Below the pieces are notes generated by a model. The model did not search any database. It saw nothing but the letters and a program-made list of their open reading frames with translations, and had not been told where the DNA came from. Source: JANMMJ01 sp964543235 (GTDB lineage: Bacteria > Pseudomonadota > Alphaproteobacteria > Rhizobiales > Aestuariivirgaceae). From it: a stretch of DNA of 64,000 nucleotides. The stretch is from NCBI GenBank assembly GCA_964543235.1, contig CAZIXE010000012.1, forward strand, positions 13,925 to 77,924, written 5' to 3'. Shown here piece by piece: positions 43,517 through 51,357 of this stretch. Every line of letters starts with the position of its first letter. The stretch's first letter is position 1. A program made the position numbers and the translations under genes.

Positions 43517-44186
43517 GGGCCTGTTCCGTTTCGGATTCGAGCCGCCTGGCGAGTTCCGGATCAAGTCCCAGCCTGGCGGCGAGCCTGTCGAGATACTCGC
43601 GTTCATTCGAGCCGTCGACGTCGATGGCAAACAGCGAGGCGGCATAGATTTCAAGGGCCCGCTCCGGCGAGGTGGCCTTGGCAGCAAGCGCCTCAACATC
43701 AAGGGGCTTGCGCAATTCCTCGAGCAGGTAGCCCTTTTCTTCGGCCGTGAGTCCCGAATGGTCGAGGCGTTCGAAGATGCGGGTCTGCTCGGCGGCATCG
43801 ATGTGGCCATCAGCCTTGGCGGCGGCGATCATCGCCGACAGCAGGGTCTTGCTGAGATCGTCGCGCGCGGTCTTCTCGGAAGGCAGGAAGACGGTGCCTT
43901 CGGCCTTGGGCGTTACATCCGTGAGATCGGCCGGTGCCGGTGACGGCTGCCCCTGCTTGCCGGCCTGCCAATCCGACCAAACCTTGTAGGCAATGCCGCC
44001 AAGCACCGCCATGCCACCGACTTTCACGGCCTTGGAGGCGAGCTTGCGGCCCCCCTTGGATCCGAGGAGGAGACCAGCAATGCCACCGATGGCGCCGCCC
44101 TTGAGAAGATCAGGGGAAATGCCGCCCGTTCCCGGCTGGTTCTGCCCGCCAAGTATTTCCGAAAGCAGTTTTTGAGGATCAAACAT
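43509..44186 (-). CDS. DUF533 / TerB-like inner membrane protein
   Basis: 225 residues from MFDPQKLLSEILGGQNQPG. The frame remains open far upstream but only this start begins the DUF533 pattern. One glycine-rich hydrophobic segment (LLKGGAIGGIAGLLLGSKGGRKLASKAVKVGGMAVLGGIAYKVW) precedes a TerB-like helical domain (about 105-225) with AMIAAAKADGHIDAAEQTRIFERLD and FAIDVDGSNEREYLDRLAARLGL. Acidic residues there may bind metal. Role unknown. Both it and leuB end QALS or similar because they share a palindromic TCAGCTGA stop region. Confidence 0.88.
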   Translation of the reverse strand: MFDPQKLLSEILGGQNQPGTGGISPDLLKGGAIGGIAGLLLGSKGGRKLASKAVKVGGMAVLGGIAYKVWSDWQAGKQGQPSPAPADLTDVTPKAEGTVFLPSEKTARDDLSKTLLSAMIAAAKADGHIDAAEQTRIFERLDHSGLTAEEKGYLLEELRKPLDVEALAAKATSPERALEIYAASLFAIDVDGSNEREYLDRLAARLGLDPELARRLESETEQALS

Positions 44187-44333
44187 CTGATATCCTTTGT
44201 GATTTCCCGTTTCCTCGCGGGCACAACCAGGTGCCGCATGCAGCGTTGCGCCCCGCATGTGGGCAGGCCGGTGGCGAGTTGCAAGGGCCGGCAGGCATTG
44301 ATGATCGCGCCGTTTGCGGGCAAGGAGAAGCAT

Positions 44334-45278
44334 ATGAAAGCGGTATTGTGCAAGACCCCGGGGCCACCCGAAATGCTGAGCATCGAAGACATCCCCGCGC
44401 CGGTGCCGGCAGCGGACGAAGTGCCGGTGCGGGTCAAGGCGGCAGGCCTCAATTTCTTCGACACGCTGATCATCCAGGGCAAGTATCAGGTGAAGCCCGC
44501 GTTTCCTTTCTCGCCGTCCGCAGAGATCGCCGGCGTTACCCCGGACGGTGAGCGCGTGATGGCCTTCATCAATTATGGCGGGGCCCGCGAGTTCGTGAAC
44601 GTTGCGCGCCACAGGCTGGTGGCCATACCTCCCGGTCTCAGCGACGCGGCTGCGGCAGGGCTTTCTGTCACCTATGGCACGACGCTTCATGCCCTCAAGG
44701 ATCGTGGCCATCTCAGGCCTGGAGAGACGCTGGCGGTGCTCGGGGCGTCGGGTGGGGTCGGCCAGGCGGCGGTGGAAATCGGCAAGGCGATGGGCGCGCG
44801 GGTTATCGCGTGTGCTTCGTCGGCAGAGAAACTCGCAACGGTCAAGGCGCTCGGTGCCGAGTGGCTCGTGGATTACGAAAGGCAGGACCTCAAAGAGGCG
44901 CTCAAGTCGCTCACCGGCGGCAAGGGCGTCGACGTGGTCTACGACCCCGTAGGCGGGGACCTGGCGGAACCGGCGCTCCGGGCGATCGCCTGGGGCGGGC
45001 GTTACCTGGTCATCGGTTTTGCCAGCGGCAGCATCCCCAAGCTGCCCCTCAACCTGGTGCTGCTCAAGTCCTGCGATGTGGTCGGCGTCTTCTGGGGGGC
45101 ACATACCGAACGCGAACCGCAACTGCACCGCGCCAACATGGCACAACTGCTGGCCTGGGCCGAGAGCGGCACGATCCGGCCGCAAGTCTATCGGACTTAC
45201 AAGCTCGAAGAGATTGCCGATGCTCTTAATGCCATTGCCAGGCGCGAGGTGAAGGGAAAGGCCATACTGGTGCCGTGA
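44334..45278 (+). CDS. NADPH:quinone oxidoreductase (zeta-crystallin-like MDR)
   Basis: 314 residues from MKAVLCKTPGPPEML; AAGGAG lies 6 nt upstream. Medium-chain reductase of the Qor group without zinc ligands: AAGLNFFDTLIIQGKYQ, GLSVTYGTTLHALKDRG, NADPH site VLGASGGVGQAAVEIGKAMGARVI (A-x-x-G-x-x-G), and YDPVGGDLAEPALRAIAWGGRYLVIGFA. It probably reduces quinones or enones. Divergent from DUF533. Confidence 0.92.
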   Translation: MKAVLCKTPGPPEMLSIEDIPAPVPAADEVPVRVKAAGLNFFDTLIIQGKYQVKPAFPFSPSAEIAGVTPDGERVMAFINYGGAREFVNVARHRLVAIPPGLSDAAAAGLSVTYGTTLHALKDRGHLRPGETLAVLGASGGVGQAAVEIGKAMGARVIACASSAEKLATVKALGAEWLVDYERQDLKEALKSLTGGKGVDVVYDPVGGDLAEPALRAIAWGGRYLVIGFASGSIPKLPLNLVLLKSCDVVGVFWGAHTEREPQLHRANMAQLLAWAESGTIRPQVYRTYKLEEIADALNAIARREVKGKAILVP

Positions 45279-45331
45279 GGCAGAGGTCTGTCCCCGGTCA
45301 GTCGAGTCTGCAAGGCACAGCGGGGCGATGT

Positions 45332-47023
45332 CTAGCCGTCCAACTCCAGAGGCTTCAGCTTGTCGAACAGATCGCCGGGCCCCGGATTGTCACGATGACA
45401 TCTGCCGCCGAGGTGGGTCATGATTCCCCATACGGCGTTGAGCGCCGTCTGGACGGCACCCTCGACCCAGCCCGGTGTCCATGACACGTCGTCACCAGCG
45501 AGAAAGATGCCCTTCTCATCGGGCGGCAGGTGCTGCTGCATGAAGTGACAGTACATGCGATGATTGTAGCGGTAGTGGCCGGGGAGTGCTCCCTTGAAAG
45601 CTCCGAGGAAATTGGGGTCGGCCTCCCAGGACACAGTGATCGGATCGCCGATGATATGGCTCTCGATGTCGAGGTCGGGGTAGATCTTCTTCAATGCATC
45701 GAGCGCCAGCCGCACGCGCTTGTCAACCGACAGAGGCAGCATCTTGAGCGCATCGCTCATCCACGAGTAGGTGAGGCAGATGACGCCCGGCTTGTCGTCG
45801 CCATTGTCGAAGAGATAAGTGCCGCGTGTGAGCCGGTCGGTGAGCGTCATGCTCATGCGGTAGCGGCCGGTTGCGGGATCACGGTCGCGCCAGAACGGCC
45901 GGTCGACCATCACGAAAGTCTTCGAGGACTGCATGTAACGCGTCCGGTCGAGCGCCATCCACAGTTTCGGCGAAAACAGGCTTTCATCCGTCTGCATGTA
46001 GGTGGTGAGCAACCAGCTCTGGCAGGAGACCAGCACGGCATCGTACCAGCGCGTCAGACCCCAACGGTCGTTTACGCCGATCCTGCCGTCGGCCCCGCGC
46101 GCCAGGCGCACCACGCCCGGCCGCGTACCGCCGCTGTGCAGCTTTTCGAGTGTCGTGCCTGCCGGCCAGTGCGTCATGCCGGGCGGTGACATCCGCCAGA
46201 GGGCGCGTGGCACCTGTTCGACGCCGCCGACGATGTAGCGCTGATTCTCGTCACAGTCGGTGACGGCGACCCGCAGGATCTCCAGCATCGAGTTGGGGTA
46301 GTCCGAATCCCAGCCGCCGGTGCCGAAGCCAACCTGCCCGAACACTTCGCGGTAGTGGAACGGCTGGCTCGCGAAGGCATAGGACGTCGCCACGAAATCA
46401 TAGAAGCTCCGGTCATCCCAGATGGGTATCAGACGGTTCCAGATGTCCTTGAGGCGGGCGACGTCGCGGTCGCGGATGGCGTCCTGAAGGCCGCTGAAGC
46501 CGGCTCCCTCTTCAAGGGCCTTGCTCCATGCTTCGCCGATTTCGCGATACATCGGCGGCAGGTCATCGACCTTTTCCGCATAGATGGTGCGCCCCTCGAT
46601 ATCGATGACGGTGGAAGGCGTGTCGGGCGAAAGCGGATTGGGAAACGGGCGCGAATCGAGCCCCGCCATGTCCACATAGTGGTAGAAACCCGTCGAGGAG
46701 ACGGGAAAACGCATGCCACCAAGCTCGGCGATGATCCCGTCGGCGCCCTCGAAGGCCTGGCTCCTCAGTCTGCCGCCAATCCGCCCGGCCTCGTAGATCA
46801 CCGGTTTGAGCCCCATCCGCATCAGCTCGTAGGCGGCGGTCATTCCGGCCATGCCGGCCCCGACAATCGCCACCTCCTCGCCATGCCGGTGCGATGGCAG
46901 CTGGCCGAGCCCGGAGCGGTGCTTCAGCCAGTCATCATAGGCGAAGGGAAAATCCGGGCCGAACATGGTGACCGGGCCCCTGGCGGCGCGGTCGGGTGCA
47001 AAGAGGCGGGAGGGGGCGGTCAT
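45332..47023 (-). CDS. davB: L-lysine 2-monooxygenase-like flavoprotein (DavB/IaaM family)
   Basis: 563 residues. N-terminal FAD site EVAIVGAGMAGMTAAYELMRMG, then IYEAGRIGGRLRSQAF. The pattern TMFGPDFPFAYDDWLKH, ELGGMRFPVSSTGFYHYVD, GFGTGGWDSDYPNSMLEILR, YSWMSDALKML and GIFLAGDDVSWTPGWVEGAVQTALNAVWG closely matches my memory of P. putida DavB, more closely than tryptophan 2-monooxygenase IaaM. DavB turns lysine into 5-aminovaleramide and CO2. The amidase DavA is not adjacent, so substrate specificity needs testing. No neighbour clearly shares its pathway. Confidence 0.86.
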   Translation of the reverse strand: MTAPSRLFAPDRAARGPVTMFGPDFPFAYDDWLKHRSGLGQLPSHRHGEEVAIVGAGMAGMTAAYELMRMGLKPVIYEAGRIGGRLRSQAFEGADGIIAELGGMRFPVSSTGFYHYVDMAGLDSRPFPNPLSPDTPSTVIDIEGRTIYAEKVDDLPPMYREIGEAWSKALEEGAGFSGLQDAIRDRDVARLKDIWNRLIPIWDDRSFYDFVATSYAFASQPFHYREVFGQVGFGTGGWDSDYPNSMLEILRVAVTDCDENQRYIVGGVEQVPRALWRMSPPGMTHWPAGTTLEKLHSGGTRPGVVRLARGADGRIGVNDRWGLTRWYDAVLVSCQSWLLTTYMQTDESLFSPKLWMALDRTRYMQSSKTFVMVDRPFWRDRDPATGRYRMSMTLTDRLTRGTYLFDNGDDKPGVICLTYSWMSDALKMLPLSVDKRVRLALDALKKIYPDLDIESHIIGDPITVSWEADPNFLGAFKGALPGHYRYNHRMYCHFMQQHLPPDEKGIFLAGDDVSWTPGWVEGAVQTALNAVWGIMTHLGGRCHRDNPGPGDLFDKLKPLELDG

Positions 47024-47044
47024 GGAATGACCCTACAACAACGA

Positions 47045-47070
47045 GAAACCGGCCACAAAGGGCCGGTTTC
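47045..47070 (-). terminator. Hairpin after the small secreted protein gene
   Basis: Perfect 10-bp stem GAAACCGGCC (47045-47054) and GGCCGGTTTC (47061-47070), 6-nt loop. It lies 67 nt beyond the minus-strand stop at 47137 and 22 nt before the davB start. There is only a weak T-rich tract (TTTCTCGTTGTTG), so termination may be partial. Confidence 0.55.
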
Positions 47071-47136
47071 CGTATCGCTTTCCGGAGCGAGAGAGAGGGG
47101 CGGGAGGTGTCCGGAAAGACGAATTCCGGGGTGCGA

Positions 47137-47421
47137 TCAGCCGCAGACCCAAACCTTCTTGTACTTCCACACCTTCTTGGTGTGGGCCGGGTTCCAGACC
47201 TTCTTCCAGGGGACCCACTGCCAGCCGCAGCCGGGGCCATAATCGTCGTAGTAAACCGGATAGCCGCCGTAGACGGGGTAGCCGCCGCCGAGATAGATGC
47301 CGCCGCCGCCAAAACCGAGGCCGACATCGATGTTCAGATTGGTCTTGGCCGAAGCGGTGCCGGCCATGCCGGTCGCCAGTACGGCCGCGGCAGAAAGGGC
47401 GAGAAGGGTCTTGCGGATCAT
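47137..47421 (-). CDS. Small secreted Gly/Tyr/Trp-Lys-rich protein
   Basis: 94 residues. Signal peptide MIRKTLLALSAAAVLATGMAGTASA, then a glycine-tyrosine-rich segment (GGGGIYLGGGYPVYGGYPVYYDDYG) and a C-terminal tract with repeated W/V-K units: WKKVWNPAHTKKVWKYKKVWVC. Two cysteines in the mature part (GCGW and the near-terminal VWVCG) could pair. I do not recognise a family beyond general small Rhizobiales exported proteins. Strong positive charge on the tail suggests binding to the envelope. Confidence 0.7.
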   Translation of the reverse strand: MIRKTLLALSAAAVLATGMAGTASAKTNLNIDVGLGFGGGGIYLGGGYPVYGGYPVYYDDYGPGCGWQWVPWKKVWNPAHTKKVWKYKKVWVCG

Positions 47422-47587
47422 GGGTCGTCTCCAATTCGTTGTGTTGCGCTCTAGGTGTTCATCACCGTTGATGGCACCCCTTCTACGGGGGACGCGCTGA
47501 ACTGATCCTGAGGCGGGTGTTTATCTGCCGTTCATGTTGCGCGGGGCCGCCGCGGCAGCTATGACGGCGCCGAACAAGGAACATCGG

Positions 47588-48544
47588 ATGGTTAATGTCT
47601 TCATCGACGGCGAGGCGGGAACCACCGGCCTGCAGATCCGCGACCGGCTGAGGCACCGGCGTGACGTCAGGCTCGTCAGCATCGATCCCGCCCGGCGCAA
47701 GGACGAGGCCGCGCGCCGCGAAATGCTGAACGAGGCCGACATTGCCATCCTGTGCCTGCCGGATGAGGCGGCCCGGGAAGCCGTCGCGATGATCGATCCG
47801 CAGTCCCGGACCCGCGTGATCGATGCCTCAACGGCCTACCGCACCGCTCCCGGCTGGGCCTATGGCTTCCCCGAGATGAGTGAGGGTCAGGCCGCGAAGA
47901 TTGCCGCTACCCCTCGCGTTGCGAATCCCGGCTGCTATCCACAAGGGCTGATCGCGCTGGTGAAACCGCTGGTCGCGGCGGGCATCATGGCCGCCGATTA
48001 TCCCGTCACCTACAATGCCGTGTCCGGCTATTCCGGCGGCGGCCGCAAGATGATCGAGGAATATCAGGCAAAGGGCGCCCACGCCGCGCCCTACATGCCC
48101 TATGGCCTGACCTTCAATCACAAGCACCTGCCGGAAATGAAGCTCTATGCAGGCCTGGCGCGCGACCCGATCTTCCAGCCGGCGGTCGGCAACTATGCCC
48201 AGGGCATGCTGGGTTGCGTGCCGGTGTTTCTCGACATGCTGCAGCGGAAGGTGACGGGAGCCGATGTGCACGCGGTCATTTCCGCCGCCTATGAACATGC
48301 GGTCTTTATCGAAGTGGCCCCATTGACGGTGATCGAGCGCGCTCCCTCGATCGATCCCGAGGCGCTCAACAACAGCAACCGCATGCGCCTTCATGTCTTT
48401 GCCAATGACGACCGCCGCCAGCTGTTGCTAATGGCGATCTATGACAACCTCGGCAAGGGCGCTTCGGGTGCTGCCGTGCAGAATCTCAATCTGATGATCG
48501 GCGCCGACGAATCGCTCGGCGTCGATCTCCCCGTTGCAGCCTGA
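47588..48544 (+). CDS. argC: N-acetyl-gamma-glutamyl-phosphate reductase, short type
   Basis: 318 residues from MVNVFIDGEAGTTGLQIRDRL, with AAGGA upstream. The in-frame ATGs upstream precede no family sequence. This is the shorter ArgC type common in alphaproteobacteria. The NADP site is DGEAGTTGLQI, the catalytic cysteine sits in VANPGCYPQG, and the catalytic-side histidine in LTFNHKHLPEM. SGYSGGGRKMIEEY is the family loop. It catalyses the third step of arginine synthesis. Confidence 0.95.
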   Translation: MVNVFIDGEAGTTGLQIRDRLRHRRDVRLVSIDPARRKDEAARREMLNEADIAILCLPDEAAREAVAMIDPQSRTRVIDASTAYRTAPGWAYGFPEMSEGQAAKIAATPRVANPGCYPQGLIALVKPLVAAGIMAADYPVTYNAVSGYSGGGRKMIEEYQAKGAHAAPYMPYGLTFNHKHLPEMKLYAGLARDPIFQPAVGNYAQGMLGCVPVFLDMLQRKVTGADVHAVISAAYEHAVFIEVAPLTVIERAPSIDPEALNNSNRMRLHVFANDDRRQLLLMAIYDNLGKGASGAAVQNLNLMIGADESLGVDLPVAA

Positions 48545-48600
48545 GGGGCCGGTTTGCCCTCCGGTCTCCGCCAGCCGGCTTCCTGCCTGGAGTCTGTTCC

Positions 48601-49143
48601 TTGGATTGGCTCACCTTCATCTCGAGCCTGATCGGCTCGCTCAGCTGGCCGCTGGCGATCTTCGCGGTGGCCTTCCTGTTCAAGTCGCAGGTCCAGGATC
48701 TGATGAACAACCTGACGCGGCTCAAGTGGCGCGATGTCGAGGCCGAATTCGGCGAGCAGGTCGATCTGATCCGCGATGAGGTTCAGGAAGCGGGTGACGA
48801 TCCCAAGTTCCGCGACGAGCCCGTCGAACCACGGCTCATTCAGCTTGCCGAAGAACATCCGCATCTGGCGGTTCTGGAAGCCTGGAAGCAGCTCGAAAAG
48901 GCGATCATCGATCTGTCGGTTCGCAAGCTGAACAATCCGCGGCAGCTCAATGCGCTTGGCCATATCGAGGCGGTTCAGAAGTCGGATCTCCTGCCGCCCT
49001 CCATGGCGCGCGCCATTCGCGAAATCCGCGAGGTGCGCAATCGCGCGGCCCATGACGTGGGATTTTCCATTTCGCGCGGAAGAGCCTATATCCTGCTCGA
49101 TACAATTGCCGATGTCGTGGGTTTCCTGGCCCGCATCGAATAA
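48601..49143 (+). CDS. Membrane-anchored protein with HEPN/DUF4145-like C-terminus, TTG start
   Basis: 180 residues starting with TTG at 48601; no ATG is available. One N-terminal helix (FISSLIGSLSWPLAIFAVAFLF) is followed by a charged linker and a helical domain ending REIREVRNRAAHDVGFSISRGRAYILLDTIADVVGFL. The R-x-x-R-N-x-x-A-H near residue 150 recalls HEPN or DUF4145 nucleic-acid-related helical domains. It lies between argC and leuD on the same strand but has no evident link to biosynthesis. It may act in defence or envelope sensing; function unknown. Confidence 0.65.
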   Translation: MDWLTFISSLIGSLSWPLAIFAVAFLFKSQVQDLMNNLTRLKWRDVEAEFGEQVDLIRDEVQEAGDDPKFRDEPVEPRLIQLAEEHPHLAVLEAWKQLEKAIIDLSVRKLNNPRQLNALGHIEAVQKSDLLPPSMARAIREIREVRNRAAHDVGFSISRGRAYILLDTIADVVGFLARIE

Positions 49144-49163
49144 CCTTAGGAGAGCTATACCCC

Positions 49164-49769
49164 ATGCAGAAATTCGATGTGCTCACCGGCGTCGCCGCGC
49201 CCCTCAACATCGTGAACATCGACACCGACATGATCATCCCCAAGCAGTTCCTCAAGACCATCAAGCGGACCGGTCTTGGCAAGTCGCTGTTCTACGAGAT
49301 GCGCTACACCCAGGATGGCCAGGAAATTGCCGATTTCGTGCTGAACCGGCCCGCCTATCGCAACGCCCAGATCCTGGTCACCGGCGACAATTTCGGCTGC
49401 GGCTCGTCGCGCGAGCATGCGCCCTGGGCGCTGCTCGACTTCGGCATCCGCTGCGTGATCTCAACCAGCTTTGCCGACATCTTCTACAACAACTGTTTCA
49501 AGAACGGCATCCTGCCGGTCGTCGTTTCGCCCGACGACCTCAAGAAGCTGATGGACGACGCCGAGCGGGGCGCCAATGCCACGCTCACCGTCGACCTTCC
49601 CAACCAGGAGATCCGTGGCCCCGACGGCGGCCGGATCACGTTCGATATCGACCCGTTCCGCAAGCATTGCCTGCTGAACGGCCTCGACGATATCGGCCTC
49701 ACCCTGGAAAAGGCCCATCATATCGATGCCTTCGAGAAGAAGGCCGCAGCGGCCCGGCCGTGGCTTTAG
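49164..49769 (+). CDS. leuD: 3-isopropylmalate dehydratase small subunit
   Basis: 201 residues, normal length. Landmarks: NIDTDMIIPKQFLKTIKRTGLGK, VLVTGDNFGCGSSREHAPWAL-type block (here ILVTGDNFGCGSSREHAPWALLDFG), SFADIFYNNCFKNGILPV. With LeuC it isomerises 2-isopropylmalate. leuC is not in this window. GGAG about 12 nt upstream of the ATG. Confidence 0.97.
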   Translation: MQKFDVLTGVAAPLNIVNIDTDMIIPKQFLKTIKRTGLGKSLFYEMRYTQDGQEIADFVLNRPAYRNAQILVTGDNFGCGSSREHAPWALLDFGIRCVISTSFADIFYNNCFKNGILPVVVSPDDLKKLMDDAERGANATLTVDLPNQEIRGPDGGRITFDIDPFRKHCLLNGLDDIGLTLEKAHHIDAFEKKAAAARPWL

Positions 49770-49791
49770 GGGACACCCAAGACGCGCTGCA

Positions 49792-50142
49792 TCAGATCGC
49801 GGCTTCGACCATGATCTCCACGTCGTAGCCGGGCCCGGCGAGTTTTGATTCCACCGTGGCCCGGGCCGGCGTCTGGCCCGCAACGACCCAGGCGTCCCAG
49901 GCCTCATTCATCTCGGCCCAGGTCTTGATGTCGGTCAGCCAGATATTGGCCTTGACGATCCGGGTCTTGTCGGTGCCGGCCTGTTTCAGGGTTTCATCGA
50001 TCTGGCCGAGAATGTCGGCCGTCTGCTCCTTGACCGACTTGCCCTTGGCCGCCTCGGCGACGAAGCCCGACAGATAGACCATGTTGCCGTGAATCACGGC
50101 ATCGCTCATGCGCTTGCCGGCGCCGATCCGCTTCAGTGTCAT
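49792..50142 (-). CDS. RidA (YjgF/YER057c) family protein
   Basis: 116 residues of the RidA family: MSDAVIHGNMVYLSGFVAEAAKGKSVKEQTADILGQIDETLKQAGTDKTRIVKANIWLTDIKTWAEMNEAWDAWV, and the arginine of ARATVESKLAGPGYDVEI. The arginine that contacts the imine carboxylate is in the ARATV block. RidA-like enzymes hydrolyse reactive enamines or imines, or carbamates in some catabolic variants. It lies 49 nt after the DUF1185 pair on the same strand and is convergent with leuD. A role in removing an enamine made by the upstream pathway is plausible. Confidence 0.92.
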   Translation of the reverse strand: MTLKRIGAGKRMSDAVIHGNMVYLSGFVAEAAKGKSVKEQTADILGQIDETLKQAGTDKTRIVKANIWLTDIKTWAEMNEAWDAWVVAGQTPARATVESKLAGPGYDVEIMVEAAI

Positions 50143-50191
50143 TGCGCTCTCCCGTTTTTTGCAGAAGCCCGTTGTTAGACAGGAAACCCCG

Positions 50192-50776
50192 TTACCGCAA
50201 GCCGTCCTCCCCCTTGATTTCGTGCTTCTGCAGGCCGCCCACCCGCGGCAGGGGGCGGCCCGAGTCAGTAATGGCGATGGCTACGACGATTTCGCCGGCG
50301 CGCGGTGCGTCGGGTACGCGCACCTCGATCGCATCGAAGTGGGAGCGCACGAAGGCTGCGTCCTTGTGGCCCAGCGGCACGTCGATCGGCGTGCCGGGGC
50401 CACCCATCTTCTTGGCCGAAGGAATGAGGGCAGGGCCCCTGGTCAAGACCTTGCGGACCGGTGCACCCATCCTGGGATGGAGGATGGCGGCAGCATGTTC
50501 GAGCTCACCATTCTCGCCGACAATCGCCGCCTTGCCAAAGCTCTCCGCCTTCGCGCCCTCGATGCCAAGAGCGGCGACACATCTCTCCGCGAGAAGTCCG
50601 CCCAGTTCCTCACCGATGGTCATCAGATCGGAGAGATCCTCCTGATACTTGCCAGCAAACGGATTCTCGATGACCGCCAGGGCCACCGCGCGCCGGGTCG
50701 GCGGCGAAATGGCCTTGCCCATCTCGCGGTGAATCTCGTCAATGACGGTCAGAATCTTCCTGATCCTCGCTTTCAT
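50192..50776 (-). CDS. DUF1185 (amino acid synthesis) family protein, copy A
   Basis: 194 residues with the family pattern: RRAVALAVIENPFAGKYQEDLSDLM, GKAAIVGENGELEHAAAILHPRMGAPVRKVL, SAKKMGGPGTPIDVPLGHKDAAFVRSHFDAIEVRVPDAPRAGEIVVAIA, ending HEIKGEDGLR. It shares these blocks with the next gene upstream (copy B), so they are tandem paralogues. The pair probably forms a heteromer. Function is not established; members lie in amide/heterocycle catabolic clusters. It overlaps copy B by 4 nt. Confidence 0.88.
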   Translation of the reverse strand: MKARIRKILTVIDEIHREMGKAISPPTRRAVALAVIENPFAGKYQEDLSDLMTIGEELGGLLAERCVAALGIEGAKAESFGKAAIVGENGELEHAAAILHPRMGAPVRKVLTRGPALIPSAKKMGGPGTPIDVPLGHKDAAFVRSHFDAIEVRVPDAPRAGEIVVAIAITDSGRPLPRVGGLQKHEIKGEDGLR

Positions 50777-51357
50777 CGCAGCCCATCCTCTCCCTTGATC
50801 TCGCCATGTGCGAGGCCGCCGACGCGCGCGTGAACGCGCGGACCCTTCGCCATGGCCAGGATGACGATCAACTCATCGGCATGCGGCGCGCCGGGAATGC
50901 CCGCCTCGATCGCATCAAAATGCGAGCGAACGTAGGAGGCATTGACATGGGTGATCGGCACGTCGAGCCGTGTACCCGGGCCGCCCACCTTCTTCGTCGA
51001 TGGCACAATCGCTTTGGTATCGCCCAGCACCTCGCGCATGCTCCAGCCGCCCGGCACATGCCAGAGCGCGCCATGCTCAAGTTCACCGCCAGCGCCAACG
51101 ATGGCGCCCTTGCCATAGCCCTGAATGGACGCAGGGCTGCCTCCCAGCGCAGCGAGCAGTCTTCTTGCCAGGTCGAGGCCCAAGGGCTCGAGCGCCTTCA
51201 TCATCGGCGTGATGTCGGGCACGTAGCGGCCGGCGTAGGGATTGGCCAGCACTGCGGCAATGAACCCGCGCATGGCCGGAACTGCGGGTGGCGGGCCGAA
51301 CTCGTGGCGGATTTCCTCCACTTCCGTGTGGATGCGGCGGAGTTCGATCAGTACCAC
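50773..51357 (-). CDS. DUF1185 (amino acid synthesis) family protein, copy B
   Basis: 194 residues, GTG start at 51357 with GAGGTGA just upstream inside the UPF0280 gene. Blocks parallel to copy A: RGFIAAVLANPYAGRYVPDITPMMKAL, GKGAIVGAGGELEHGALWHVPGGWSMREVLGDTKAIVPSTKKVGGPGTRLDVPITHVNASYVRSHFDAIEAGIPGAPHADELIVILAMA, and the same final EIKGEDGLR. It differs in the ends and in the linker. Like copy A it has no visible cofactor site. It overlaps the UPF0280 gene by 10 nt. Confidence 0.88.
   Translation of the reverse strand: MVLIELRRIHTEVEEIRHEFGPPPAVPAMRGFIAAVLANPYAGRYVPDITPMMKALEPLGLDLARRLLAALGGSPASIQGYGKGAIVGAGGELEHGALWHVPGGWSMREVLGDTKAIVPSTKKVGGPGTRLDVPITHVNASYVRSHFDAIEAGIPGAPHADELIVILAMAKGPRVHARVGGLAHGEIKGEDGLR

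Noticed and set aside
49164..49769. Assignment of leuD and RidA to one unit
   Set aside because: They are convergent (leuD plus strand, RidA minus strand), so they cannot share a transcript.
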